A stretch of 64,000 nt of DNA from Blastobasis lacticolella (taxonomy: Eukaryota; Arthropoda; Insecta; Lepidoptera; Blastobasidae): positions 4,729,428 through 4,793,427 of the forward strand of contig LR990049.1 in the NCBI GenBank assembly GCA_905147135.1. The letters are read 5' to 3'. A program made the position numbers and the translations under genes. The notes below the pieces were generated by a model that was not told the DNA's origin, searched no databases, and saw nothing but the letters and a program-made list of their open reading frames with translations. Shown here piece after piece: positions 22,382-33,214 of this stretch. Within the stretch, counting starts at the first letter, position 1, and each line of letters starts with the position of its first letter.

Positions 22382-22727
22382 TAAATAACATATTAAAATG
22401 GCAGACGCCGTAAAATACTCTAAATTTTTTTATTTTTTTTCGAATGTTGAAAAGTGGCTGTTGCAACCTTTAAAATCAGCAGCCATAATTATTTTTCAAT
22501 TTTTCTAGAGGTATATTATAACATATTAAAACGGCAGACGCCGTAAAATACTTTAAAAATTTACTTAATTTTCATACCTGACTCACCTGAGGGACCCCAA
22601 ACCTACCGCGGCCGGGCTTAGCTAGTACCCATTGCTTGTGTACTGGGTGGGTATAGAAGTCTCCCTGGACGAAATTTCAGATACCGTAAAAAATGTGTTG
22701 TCAGATTTAAGCTGGCTCTTAGACTAT
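22291..22727 (-). repeat. Right arm of the inverted-repeat unit
   Basis: Reverse complement of 18176-18610. Beyond 22727 the sequence continues GAGAGTTCCACAGTCTCGG, words I associate with lepidopteran repeats but absent on the left side. Confidence 0.75.
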
Positions 22728-23860
22728 CATGCGGGAGAGAGTTCCACAGTCTCGGAGCATGAATAGTGAAGGAGTAGGAAAATAAATCGGAATGATGGAT
22801 GGGGATGGCTAAAGACGATCTTACATTTAAGCGACAAGGTTTATCTTGGGTTTATGTAATTGCTTATTGTCTAACTAGATAAATAAGCAAGTTCTGAAAA
22901 TGCAAAAATGGTTGCAAATTAAGGTAGCAAACAAGCTGCTCCTGGTAAGTATTATATAGACGTTTGCTATCCCCGGGGGTATCACTTCAGTGCTGCTGAC
23001 CATGTTAAAACAATTTTACTCCTTTTTTGATGGCCTCCTTGTGGGACCTTCATGAGCGACCATGTCTCAAGTGCGTCTAATATTATTGTCACTAGAATAG
23101 TAAAACAACACGTCACTTCTGTGAAACTTCTCCAACTTTCCTATGATGATGAAAACAACTGAGAAAAGCAAACTTCCCTCTCAACGTCTAAACGATTATA
23201 TTGAAATAAATGGAAACGCTTTTAATTTGTTGTCCAAGATGGCGTCTATGAATAATTTAAAGTCCAAAAGTTTTACAGAAAATAATTATTAAAGGCAAGA
23301 GCGAATAATAATTACCCACAAGTACTACAAAGCCGAGTTTGAAGGACCTCTTAACTTTATTTTACTTCGAAACACAATAACAAAAAAATTATGCATAATT
23401 TGTACCGAAATTAAAAAATTGGCTGTTGCCATTTTCTCCCAATCGATTCTTTTGGGAGCGACAAAGTAAAAATTACTTTGTCAATTAAAGGAACAAAATT
23501 TCATCAGTATAAAATAGGGTAAGTAAACGCAATAGGGCAGCAGTTCTACAAGCGACCACACAGTAAATCAACTAAGGTTAACTAACTCAATCGGTTAACT
23601 CATGAAACGTTTGATAGCAACTTGAAGTATTACTGAACATTTGCTATATTGACTCCCAAGTTTTAAGCAAAGTATTTACTATTCTCTTGAACCAGTTGAA
23701 CCCAGAATTATTTGACATCTATCTTGATTACCTACCTCTGAGGTAATAAAACATTCTACTAGACCCTTGTAAAGAAACCCTCTCACTTAATTGCCAGCAA
23801 AAACATGTTTATTTTAAGGAAGCTGACTATTTACTTCTACAAATTGAAATTAATTCTTGA
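22728..23860. other. No gene recognised
   Basis: The first 120 bases may be repeat-derived (see the right arm). The rest shows no family, RNA or credible frame. Confidence 0.3.
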
Positions 23861-23861
23861 C

Positions 23862-24085
23862 ATTTTTTTCTGTTATACGGCAGACAAACAGGCAAGCGGA
23901 CCACCTGATGGAAAGTGGTCACCGCAGCCTATGGACATCAGCAGTACCAATGCGTTGCCCGCCTCTGAAGCGACCTCTAATATACATCTTGAACGATCCC
24001 ATGTCATAGTCTAAAGGAAACACTGTGACTGGGACCTCATTCCACATCCGAATCGTACGAGCGAGAAACGTTCTTCACCAATATT
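23862..24085 (-). mobile_element. 5'-truncated LINE with C-terminal coding remnant
   Basis: Translated on the minus strand it begins RTFLARTIRMWNEVPVTVFP and continues LDYDMGSFK before the frame decays. The 3' tail follows (GGACCACCTGATGGAAAGTG on the plus strand) and ends in an A-rich stretch. The 'WNELP...VFP' motif is the characteristic end of ORF2 in Jockey/CR1-type non-LTR retrotransposons. Only about 40 codons survive, so it cannot be functional. Confidence 0.7.
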
Positions 24086-24089
24086 GCTT

Positions 24090-25345
24090 AAAACTGTACC
24101 CAACAAATAACAAGCCCATTACAGTAACAAAGTAAAATTACAAAAAATTGCTCTAATTCTCACAAAAAAAGGCGCTAAACGACTGAAACACTTCCTGTCC
24201 CGCCAAGAATTCTTACGTCGTCGTTGTTATAGGTAACACGTAATTTGAACTGTCATTTCACGTCACCGGAAGTCGTTAGCGTCGTCGCAACCGCCTTGTG
24301 ACGGGATAATGGCCGGTGCGAGCCACGTTCGATTTTTAAATAAATAATCATGGCGGGCAGGAGCCACGTTTGCCTGCCAAGGCGGGTGTCTTATGCTTTG
24401 TTAAATACGTACTTAGTGATAATTTTATTATGAAATTGTACTATGTAGGGTAACTTAAAATTAATTCTTGATACCAAGGGAGCATGGCGTCTCTTTATCC
24501 ATATAACGTTCCTAGAATTGTGTATTCTAAACGCATACACATTAAGTTTAAAACCACTGCAATCAAAATTGGTATAACGTGTTTTGCAATAACGAAATGC
24601 ACTCTAATCTTGAATGCTATGAGACCAGAATCTAGGGACCTTCCACCCTTTCTTCCTGCTAACGATATAAAGAAGCAAATTGAGACGCAGAGCTCAATAT
24701 ACATTGGAGTCAGAGTAAATATCATTACCCTCGGTCCACAACAGTCGCTAGCTCTGTTAGATAGCCACTTTGCCGTATAAAGAGAAGATGTTCAGAGTGT
24801 ATTGGGACACTTTGATGGCTTAAGTTTATATTTATTATAGTTCTAAGAGGTTTAAAACTGCGTTTCACGTTGACTTATGATACTTTAGGAAATACTCAAT
24901 GCAATTTTAATAAATAGTCGATTTTCTGAGAATCATTTCATCCATTAGGCTTCATATACCGCATAGCGGGACGCAGTTTAACACCACTGGCACATTACTG
25001 GGTGAGCTGCGCACACAATTATTGCATTAACTCGTCCCAGTATCAGATGACAGGACAAACAGGGCGCCCTCCAGGGGAGTATATTAAGGGGCCCGCCAGT
25101 GATTCATCAATTGCCAACTGCCCCTGTTTGTTGATGTCACCTTCGACTTGGGGTTTTGGATGGGTTGGGACGATCTAGGTTGGGCTTTTGCACGTTTTGT
25201 AGTGATTATAATATATTACTAGTGATCTTATGAGTTAGTGAATATTGAGTATATAGTAATATGTTGTGACAGTGGTGTGCACAGAGTTTTTAGACAGAGT
25301 AAGCAGAAAATATTAAATCCTTAATAATTACCAAAAATGCTGCAT
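24090..25345. other. No gene recognised, one unassigned frame
   Basis: A 98-codon plus-strand frame at 24484-24780 starts MASLYPYNVPRI. The opposite strand over the same bases encodes two hydrophobic stretches. Neither matches a family I know. Near 25060 the palindrome AGGGCGCCCT occurs. Confidence 0.25.
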
Positions 25346-25349
25346 GTTA

Positions 25350-25530
25350 ATCATCATCACAGCCCAGAACAGTCCACTGCAGGACTTAAGGCCTCTCCCA
25401 CGAAAGGGAAGGTTATTGCCATAATCTCCACGCTTGGCAGGCGGGTTGGAGATCGCAGTGTTGTAAATATAACAATGGAAAACGCTGCTGCCCATTTTCC
25501 AGCCTACGGAGACTCTAGATCTTTTGGCGA
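25350..25530 (+). repeat. 'GTCCACTGC' dispersed repeat, truncated
   Basis: CATCATCACAGCCCAGAACA, GCAGGACTTAAGGCCTCTCC, GGGTTGGAGATCGCAGTG, then ends after CAGCCTACGGAGACTC. The distal third present at 14623-14885 is missing. Confidence 0.7.
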
Positions 25531-25817
25531 TCTCTTGTTTTGGCGGTCCTTTTTTTCATAAATGTAAATGATAAGGTCCTAAAATGTAAGGTTTTGTTTT
25601 TCATAAACGCATTCATAAATGTATTCAAACCTAAACCTAACCCAAACGATTCCAAAAACGACGAGGTTTGTACTATTTGCAAATCTGGTTTAGAGCGGCC
25701 TTTCACGATCACTTGTTTTTTTTCCACTAAAGATAGTATAGAAAATACGTTATTTTTTATTTTCTCTATACAAACACCACCTAAACAGCTTTCACAGTTA
25801 ATGTTATCCATTTTCAC
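25515..25817 (-). CDS. Unassigned frame with a Cys-x2-Cys start
   Basis: The minus-strand frame starts with an ATG in good insect context (GTGAAAATGG). It encodes MDNINCESCLGGVC near its N-terminus, then a lysine-rich stretch. A Cys-x2-Cys pair this early recalls zinc-finger associated domains, but the other two cysteines are not in the expected place. The C-terminal half runs through AACCTAAACCTAACCC-type sequence and into a repeat, so only the first 55 codons could be an exon. Low confidence. Confidence 0.15.
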   Translation of the reverse strand: MKMDNINCESCLGGVCIEKIKNNVFSILSLVEKKQVIVKGRSKPDLQIVQTSSFLESFGLGLGLNTFMNAFMKNKTLHFRTLSFTFMKKRTAKTRDRQKI

Positions 25818-25819
25818 AC

Positions 25820-26807
25820 TGATAGATAACTACTTTTATAAATTAAAACAAAAACGAATCAAAACAAATAATAGCGGGCGACCCGCAACTCAGTATTTTC
25901 AATTACAACATAAAAAATAATACAATACGACACAAAGGTAAAGATAGTAATATAACTCAGCGCAACACTTTAGCAATTAATTTTTTTTAATAATTACCTT
26001 ATACAACTAGTAACTCTGGTTCGGAAGACTTCGGTCATTGTCTAGATTTTTCGTCTGAAAAGACATTGCCTACCCTGTGCGATTGTGTGCGCAATTTGTG
26101 GCATAGTGTTCCACGTATTAATAGGAATGCACACCAATGAGGATAAATAAACAACAATGCACACATATGTACATTATGGCACGAATAGTTTGTGTCTTTC
26201 CCGTTACGCGCTCATAGCAGCGATAAATTAAGCACCGACATTCGATTTGACTGATTAAGCTGATTTGTTTATTAGTAGAATAGCAATTAGGTACCCATTA
26301 TATACATTTATAATATTGTGATCAGAACAGAATGGTAGGCTGTGTCTTTTTGTCTTTATGAAATGCACGCCACTGGTCGTGTCGTGTATCATTATATATT
26401 TATTTATTTATTTATTTTCGGAAGACTTACAGCTATAACTTTGCAATTGATATTTTATACAGTTAACAGGAAGCCAATTACAAGTCTCCGCCTGTAGGTA
26501 ACAAAATTATGTGTAATGCGGAAAGCATTTATAACACTTCGTTGTATTTACTTAGTAGCTAGTTCATAAGTAGTAGTTAGTTAGAGTAATACAAAATATA
26601 AAATATTCAAATTGTAGGTATGTAAATGAAATACATGTGGTCAAAGTTCAGAGTCAACGAAGTAATCTTTTATAACTAATTGTTTAATTTTGTGGGCTCG
26701 GGTACAGAATAGGTCGACATCAAAATCAAAAGTGAGTTTATTGCACAGGGTAGATGTTCTTACGACATATGAATTGAGTCGAATATTGGTTCTTGAAAAG
26801 GGTACAC
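25820..26807. other. AT-rich left flank of the LTR element
   Basis: A (TTTA)n microsatellite at about 26396-26425 is followed by a possible reversed LINE tail. No gene recognised. A plus-strand frame entering from the left ends at 25920. Confidence 0.3.
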
Positions 26808-28399
26808 TGTAACGTAACAAACTGCCTAGCAGTGGGTCAGGTTCAGTTGTAAAATAAGGAATGCTCTGTTAGAGGTCAGTAGCAAGCTATTTTATGAGAG
26901 ATTAATTGGAGGTCGGTAGCCGACCCCTTGAGCAAAGAAAACAAAAGAATCAGGGTAGTGGGTATGTATTCAGTCCATCTGTAATCTATTTAAAACAAGG
27001 AATTTATCAAAAATAATCTACAAAAGCACAAACGTTATAAAAAAGAGTTTTTCCCAATAACCTTCTGTCCGGGCTGGCGCACTTATTTCACTTTTCAACG
27101 CAGACCGAAAGTACCGGTTTGTGAACTGGTTGAGCGAGTACGTCAGCTTGGGATTCTTGTAGGAGTTGGTGGTTCATGCGACTAGGTGCATACCCTTAGA
27201 ATTGGGTCTTCGGAGATAGAATGTGATGCTGCATAGCATATACTTTTTAGATTTATACCGCACACATAATAACTTTTGGCGATTTATTATCTCAAGGTAA
27301 CGTCACGTTATAAACTATTCACCTCCAAGGCCGAAGGCTGGGAAAACAAAACTGAACTGAATCCCTCTCTGCTTCCTCTACTGAAGGCTCGGGTCCTCGT
27401 TTAAAAACCTTCTGGAACCATTTGGCACAAAGGAAGATAAGATCTTGTTGGCCAGTAGTCATAGTCAACCAGCCAGTTCCCGAAATGGTCCATATTAATT
27501 TTCGGACGGTCTGGTGTTCGACAGCCAAGATATAATTCATGCCGACCTGATGAGGAATTGGATCCAGCAGTTATCTAGAATAAGAGAGGCACAAAAAAGA
27601 TTAAAATCTCCTTTGACTATTAAAAATTTCACTTGTCATCAAATGACATGACAAGAGTACAATAACAGAAAGAACCCGCTTTTAATAAAAATGCGGATTT
27701 ATGTGTATAATTCGTATTGGAAACCATATATAAATCAAACCCCATCGAAACAAACAACCCTCCGAAGCATTGGGGCCCGTCCGGATCCATAATATTTAAA
27801 AAACAAGAAGTTACGAAGGTAAGAATCCAGACACACGCCATTGCCCCCTGCTTTTCATTCGGAAACCATCATTACTTTTATCATTTGGGTGTCTATATAT
27901 CACAAGTACATTCCCCAAAATCTATTATAATCAAAACATTAATAGAACGTAGTAATCAACATAGTCTGACATACAGAATAAACTTAATTTTCCAGGGAGG
28001 AATTATGGACAATCAGAGCCTGAAGGGCCAAATCCAAAGATACCCATAAAAGGTGACACATTGAAAATAAAAAACATCAACATGCTACACTAAAATGTGT
28101 CTAAAAGTCCTAATAACTGTAAGTACTAACACAAGTCAAAGCAAAACCCTATATTCTATTATATTCAATTTAAATTAAACACATTAGTAAAAACGTAGTT
28201 ACATCAAATACAGAATTAACATATTTTCCAGGAAATAATGATTGACAATCAGAGCCTGAAGGGCCAGATCCAAAGATGCCCATAATAAACTAATAAAGGT
28301 GGAAAAATTAAGAATAAAAGTGTCAACGTGTTGAAAACAACGTTTAAACAGGAGTCCTCACAACCGTAAGTATTACATAAGGCAAAGTAAGATCCTACA
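26808..28399 (-). repeat. 3' LTR (left)
   Basis: Differs from the right LTR at only five positions: one near 26911, three within 27048-27058 and one near 27408, with no length change. Contains an internal tandem duplication of about 245 bp (27936 and 28181) around CAATCAGAGCCTGAAGGGCC. The 70- to 110-codon frames inside it, on both strands, are conserved only because the LTRs are recent copies. Confidence 0.9.
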
Positions 28400-28568
28400 T
28401 ATTACCCCAAAAACTCGGAAAAAAAAAATTTGAACCTATAAAGAAAATTTTTTGCAACTTAAGTACAAGTAAGGTTTATAAATTTTGTCAGTAAGTTAAA
28501 ACAATGGCTTATTTAAGGAGTTGTCAGCCGCTCCCAGTAATTCCTACATCACTTTGAGTGATAAGAGT

Positions 28569-28977
28569 TTACCCAAACCCTTTAGAGGGATAAAGTAAAC
28601 AAGAACACCCTAACCCTTTAGAGGGGTTAGAGTATAGTAAGAGAACCCTAACCTTTTAGAGGGGTTAGAGTATATTAAAGGAACCCTAACCTTTTAGAGG
28701 GGTTAGAGTATATTAAGAGAACCCTAACCTTTTAGAGGGTTTAGAGTATATTAAGAGAACCCTAACCTTTTAGAGAGGTTAAAGTATAGAGACAACCCTA
28801 ACCTTTTAGAGAGGTTAAAGCATAGAGACAACCCTAACCCTTTAGAGGGGTTAAAGTATAGGAGGAACCCTAACCCTTTAGAGGGGTTAAAGCATGACAA
28901 AGAACCCTAATCCTTTAGAGTAGTTTAAGCAAAATAAAGAACCCTAACCCTTTAGAGGGGTTAAAGTGTAGAGGGAG
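28569..28977 (+). repeat. Tandem array of about eleven 36-39 bp units
   Basis: The unit core ACCCTAACCCTTTAGAGGGG followed by TTAGAGTATA is an imperfect palindrome (AACCC facing GGGTT around CTTTAGAG). Spacers vary by a few bases. It lies near the 3' end of the internal region of the LTR element, read on the minus strand. Confidence 0.9.
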
Positions 28978-29650
28978 TTAAATAAATATGGGTAATATGT
29001 AGAAAATCCTTAGTTACAACCAAAGTAAAAAAAACACTAATGTGGGAACAACCCTTATAAAAAGAAAAAAATTTAAATTCTTTAAATATTTGCAGAAATA
29101 AAAGAAAACAAGAAGAAAAGAAAAGACAAGACCGATAAGGAAGTGTTCAGTAATTGTAAGAGTTTGATTGTTAGTTAATAGGAAAAGAAAAAAAAATTGT
29201 AATGGCTTACATACAATAAGAATGAAATTTGAATATGAAATTCAAGTAACATAAAATTCGTAATTTGTTTAAATATTTTTTTTCTAACATCCCAACTTAA
29301 CAGATAAAAGTAATTATTTTAATAAGAAAATAGTAAAGTTTTATTATTCATAAAGAAACATGGCTCGGTTACAACCGTGCGCTCAAATCTAAGGAAGTAG
29401 GAAAACTTCAATCATTTAAAATAAGTAAGACTTTTCCGACTTAAAAATATTTTGAATAAACATTAAATAAATACGTTAGGATAAATATAAATAAGAATAA
29501 ATAAAAAGGGTGACTCACAGATTCGAATGTTCTGTGTAATCAAGAAATACGTTATAATATATATCTGTGAAATACACGATGACCGCAAATAGGATTCAAT
29601 AGTTGATCTCTTTTACGGGCGCTCGTAGCATCCACAACGAGAAGAATGTA
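28978..29650. other. AT-rich internal region of the LTR element
   Basis: A-rich on the plus strand. No pol-like frame on either strand. Confidence 0.45.
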
Positions 29651-29654
29651 CAAG

Positions 29655-30292
29655 TGGATAAGCGGTACCTTACACGGAATTGTAGAGTCACCAACCGCTC
29701 TAAGAGATACAGCGAAGGGCTTATTTTAAGTGTTGCAAACCGCACTCGGTGTAGGCTTTTTTATACCGGACGGCCCTACTCATCACGAAAACAAAATTAA
29801 AGAAATAAATATTTGAAAGAACAGGCGGTATACCTAACACGGGATTGTAGAGTCACCAACCGCTCTTAGAGATACAGCGAAGGGCTTATTTTAAGTGTTG
29901 CAAACCGCACTCGGTGTAGGCTTTTTTATACCGGACGGCCCTACCCATCATGAAAACAAAATCAAAGTAATAAATATTAGAGAGAACAAGCGGTACCTAA
30001 CACGGAATGGTAGAGTCACCAACCGCTCTAAGAGGTGCAGCGAAGGGCTTATTTTAAGTGTTGCAAACCGCACCAGGTGTAGGCTTTTTTATACCGGACG
30101 GCCCTACTTGTCACGAAAACAAAATTAAAGAAATAAATATTTGGGGAATCAAGCGGGACCTAACACGGGTTTGGAGAGTCACCAACCGCTCTAAGAAGAT
30201 GCATCTAAGGCTTATTTAAAGTGTCGCGAACCGCACTCGGTGTAGGCTTCTTTATACCGGACGGCCCTACCCATAACCCAGAAAAAATAAAC
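29655..30292 (+). repeat. Tandem array of four 163-bp units
   Basis: Units anchored at 29664, 29825, 29990 and 30153 (spacing 161, 165, 163). Each contains GAGTCACCAACCGCTCT, TTGCAAACCGCACTCGGTGT or a variant, and TTTATACCGGACGGCCCTAC. The fourth unit is the most diverged. Frames through it are repeat artefacts. Confidence 0.9.
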
Positions 30293-30643
30293 AAAAATAT
30301 AATATAGGGTAGAAGATATATATAGCATATTAATAAACATATTCTAAAGTCGGCAAAGAAAACTATATCATACAATAATAAAATGAAAGAAATAAACCGA
30401 TATAAGAGAGCCCACGAGTAGAACTACGTAATTAAAATTTTATTACGAACTTAAGTGGAAGTTGAAAGTACGTGCCATTATTATTTTTTTAAAAGCCAAA
30501 ATACCAGAGCCAAATTACAGAAATACTGTCTATCTACTTTAAAGATATGTGCCTGTCTTCTTGTAGAATTTAGAGACAGGGAGCAACCACCATAGTCTAG
30601 GCGCTCGAATCTATAAAATAAGTGATTTAGGTAGGTTATAATT

Positions 30644-30895
30644 TTATTGGAGGATAAACCTCTTTTGGAGAGAGTTAAGTCTCTCTTCTACATAGAGCAA
30701 AACTGACTCTATCTGAGCAACATCCTCATCTAGTGGCAAAGTTGACTCAATTACATCAGCCGAAAAAGTCTCAGAAATGAGAAGAATTTGTTTGTTAAGT
30801 CCAAATAAATCTAAAGCGGGCGTTTCTAAACGTATTCTCACTTCGTATTCTAATTCGTTCTTGTTTAAGAGTATGAAGTTAATAGGACGAGCCAT
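30644..30895 (-). pseudogene. gag N-terminal stub of the LTR element
   Basis: An 83-codon minus-strand frame begins MARPINFILLNKNELEYEV and continues RIRLETPALDLFGLNKQ. A leucine-rich 'LL.K.ELEYEVRIR..TP' start resembles the SAP-like N-terminus of gag proteins from arthropod LTR retrotransposons. Its place, about 440 bp inside the 5' LTR after the primer site, is where gag should begin. It stops after 83 codons, before any matrix, capsid or zinc knuckle, and nothing downstream resumes. Either the rest was replaced by tandem repeats, or the element only keeps a leader peptide and packaging signals. Family assignment is from pattern memory. Confidence 0.55.
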
Positions 30896-31020
30896 GATTA
30901 TTTATTCAAAAGCCAAATATGAGTGCCAAAATACAGAAATACTTTCTATCTACTTTAGAGACAGTGCTTGTCTTGCTTTAGAATTTAGAGAATTATATAG
31001 TTAGATATATAGTAGTTATG

Positions 31021-31198
31021 TTAGCACCGCCAGAGGGTTTCCCTGGGACCCGATGCCAACGTAATAGAATTGTGTGTATAATGTTATGATGGTTAGCACC
31101 GCCAGAGGGTAGCCCTGGGACCGATGCCAACGTAGTAAGATGTTATGCAAGCTAGCACCGCCAGAGTGTAGCCCTGGAACCGATGCCAACGTAGTATA
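31021..31198 (+). repeat. Three tandem units in the leader of the LTR element
   Basis: TTAGCACCGCCAGAGGG and CCTGGGACCGATGCCAACGT recur at 31021, 31093 and 31152. On the minus strand this lies between the primer site and the gag start, the usual place of packaging signals. Confidence 0.85.
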
Positions 31199-31336
31199 GA
31201 TGTAAGTATAATGGTATGTTAAGAGTGTTGAGTATAAATATATTTAAAAATTTTATTTACGCATTTACGCAAAATAAGTGAATTAATATATTACTAGTAT
31301 AACTATTTACTTCTGGACTGAAATACCACGTATGAA

Positions 31337-31343
31337 GGCGCCA
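31337..31343 (-). other. Primer-binding-site-like TGGCGCC
   Basis: Three bases inside the 5' LTR end, read on the minus strand. TGGCGCC matches the start of the classical lysine-tRNA type primer site, but the match does not extend far beyond seven bases. It supports minus-strand orientation. Confidence 0.5.
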
Positions 31344-31346
31344 AAC

Positions 31347-32938
31347 TGTAACGTAACAAACTGCCTAGCAGTGGGTCAGGTTCAGTTGTAAAATAAGGAA
31401 TGCTCTGTTAGAGGTCAGTAGCAAGCTATTTTATGAGAGATTAATTGGTGGTCGGTAGCCGACCCCTTGAGCAAAGAAAACAAAAGAATCAGGGTAGTGG
31501 GTATGTATTCAGTCCATCTGTAATCTATTTAAAACAAGGAATTTATCAAAAATAATCTACAAAAGCACAAACGTTATAAAAAAGAGTTTGTCCACATAAC
31601 CTTCTGTCCGGGCTGGCGCACTTATTTCACTTTTCAACGCAGACCGAAAGTACCGGTTTGTGAACTGGTTGAGCGAGTACGTCAGCTTGGGATTCTTGTA
31701 GGAGTTGGTGGTTCATGCGACTAGGTGCATACCCTTAGAATTGGGTCTTCGGAGATAGAATGTGATGCTGCATAGCATATACTTTTTAGATTTATACCGC
31801 ACACATAATAACTTTTGGCGATTTATTATCTCAAGGTAACGTCACGTTATAAACTATTCACCTCCAAGGCCGAAGGCTGGGAAAACAAAACTGAACTGAA
31901 TCCCTCTCTGCTTCCTCTACTGAAGGCTCGGGTCCTCGTTTAAAAACTTTCTGGAACCATTTGGCACAAAGGAAGATAAGATCTTGTTGGCCAGTAGTCA
32001 TAGTCAACCAGCCAGTTCCCGAAATGGTCCATATTAATTTTCGGACGGTCTGGTGTTCGACAGCCAAGATATAATTCATGCCGACCTGATGAGGAATTGG
32101 ATCCAGCAGTTATCTAGAATAAGAGAGGCACAAAAAAGATTAAAATCTCCTTTGACTATTAAAAATTTCACTTGTCATCAAATGACATGACAAGAGTACA
32201 ATAACAGAAAGAACCCGCTTTTAATAAAAATGCGGATTTATGTGTATAATTCGTATTGGAAACCATATATAAATCAAACCCCATCGAAACAAACAACCCT
32301 CCGAAGCATTGGGGCCCGTCCGGATCCATAATATTTAAAAAACAAGAAGTTACGAAGGTAAGAATCCAGACACACGCCATTGCCCCCTGCTTTTCATTCG
32401 GAAACCATCATTACTTTTATCATTTGGGTGTCTATATATCACAAGTACATTCCCCAAAATCTATTATAATCAAAACATTAATAGAACGTAGTAATCAACA
32501 TAGTCTGACATACAGAATAAACTTAATTTTCCAGGGAGGAATTATGGACAATCAGAGCCTGAAGGGCCAAATCCAAAGATACCCATAAAAGGTGACACAT
32601 TGAAAATAAAAAACATCAACATGCTACACTAAAATGTGTCTAAAAGTCCTAATAACTGTAAGTACTAACACAAGTCAAAGCAAAACCCTATATTCTATTA
32701 TATTCAATTTAAATTAAACACATTAGTAAAAACGTAGTTACATCAAATACAGAATTAACATATTTTCCAGGAAATAATGATTGACAATCAGAGCCTGAAG
32801 GGCCAGATCCAAAGATGCCCATAATAAACTAATAAAGGTGGAAAAATTAAGAATAAAAGTGTCAACGTGTTGAAAACAACGTTTAAACAGGAGTCCTCAC
32901 AACCGTAAGTATTACATAAGGCAAAGTAAGATCCTACA
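31347..32938 (-). repeat. 5' LTR (right)
   Basis: See the left LTR. Being upstream in the transcription sense, it should carry the promoter. A TATATAAATC word near 32265 is not placed clearly enough to call a TATA box. Confidence 0.9.
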
Positions 32939-33031
32939 ACATTAAGAATAGAACGCGGTCTGAGGATTCGTCTATTGCAACAAAAAGAAATTCTAGATAT
33001 AGATGGTGAGATTACGGCAAAGTATTAACAC

Positions 33032-33212
33032 CTTGACGTTATCATTCCTGTTATGCTCCCGTGCGATTACACGGGGTCCGTCTTGACCAGGGTCCAGGAT
33101 TTGGCAGGTCAGAAAATTACAGTGGAGCGACTACCATCTGACCAGATGTCCATTTGTCACGGACCCTGTTAACTAGGGAACCTGACCAGATTGGTCGTCT
33201 TGTCGCATGCGT
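33032..33212 (-). mobile_element. SINE family A, 5'-truncated
   Basis: GGGTCCGTCTTGACCAGGGT, CAGGATTTGGCAGGTCAG and CAGTGGAGCGACTACCATCT, in reverse orientation. Ends at AACCTGACCAGATTGG; no tRNA-like head. Confidence 0.7.
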
Positions 33213-33214
33213 GT

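Larger units (their letters stand above)
18176..22727. mobile_element. 4.55 kb unit bounded by about 436-bp inverted arms
   Basis: The left arm 18176-18610 is the reverse complement of 22291-22727 with scattered substitutions. Both arms contain GGTTTGGGGTCCCTCAGGTG, two copies of TATTTTACGGCGTCTGCC and the peptide-coding stretch described separately. The interior (18611-22290) carries a lepidopteran repeat with a 12-bp minisatellite, an 80-bp minisatellite and no recognisable transposase. Either this is a foldback-type transposon, or two copies of one repeat lie in opposite orientation. The arms end within a few bases of each other on both sides, which favours the first reading, but no target duplication is clear. 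Confidence 0.6.
26808..32938 (-). mobile_element. Young non-autonomous LTR retrotransposon
   Basis: Two 1592-bp direct repeats flank a 2947-bp interior. Ends are TGTAAC and CCTACA on the plus strand, so each LTR has TG...CA termini in either reading. Orientation is minus. Just inside the right LTR the minus strand reads TTTGGCGCCTTC, a primer-binding-site-like TGGCGCC, and a gag-like start codon follows. The interior has no protease, reverse transcriptase, RNase H or integrase frame, but three tandem arrays. Length and content fit a large retrotransposon derivative mobilised by another element. Flanking bases ACAC (left) and ACAT (right) are at best an imperfect 4-bp target duplication. Confidence 0.85.

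Noticed and set aside
24484..24780. 98-codon frame as a gene, and the opposite strand as a receptor fragment
   Set aside because: Neither strand shows a known motif, splice context or codon pattern that separates it from chance.
25622..25650. Telomere-like AACCTAAACCTAACCC
   Set aside because: Only two or three irregular units; Lepidoptera use regular TTAGG arrays, so this is not an interstitial telomere block.
27319..28049. Frames of 70-110 codons inside the left LTR, repeated identically at 31858-32588
   Set aside because: Their identity simply reflects the young LTR duplication. Frames exist on both strands over the same bases and none resembles a known protein.
29603..30128. Two similar plus-strand frames of 65 and 77 codons
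   Set aside because: They are successive units of the 163-bp tandem array read in the same frame, on the strand opposite to the element's gag.
26801..32946. A 4-bp target duplication at the LTR element
   Set aside because: Left ACAC and right ACAT agree at three of four bases only; reported as imperfect rather than claimed.
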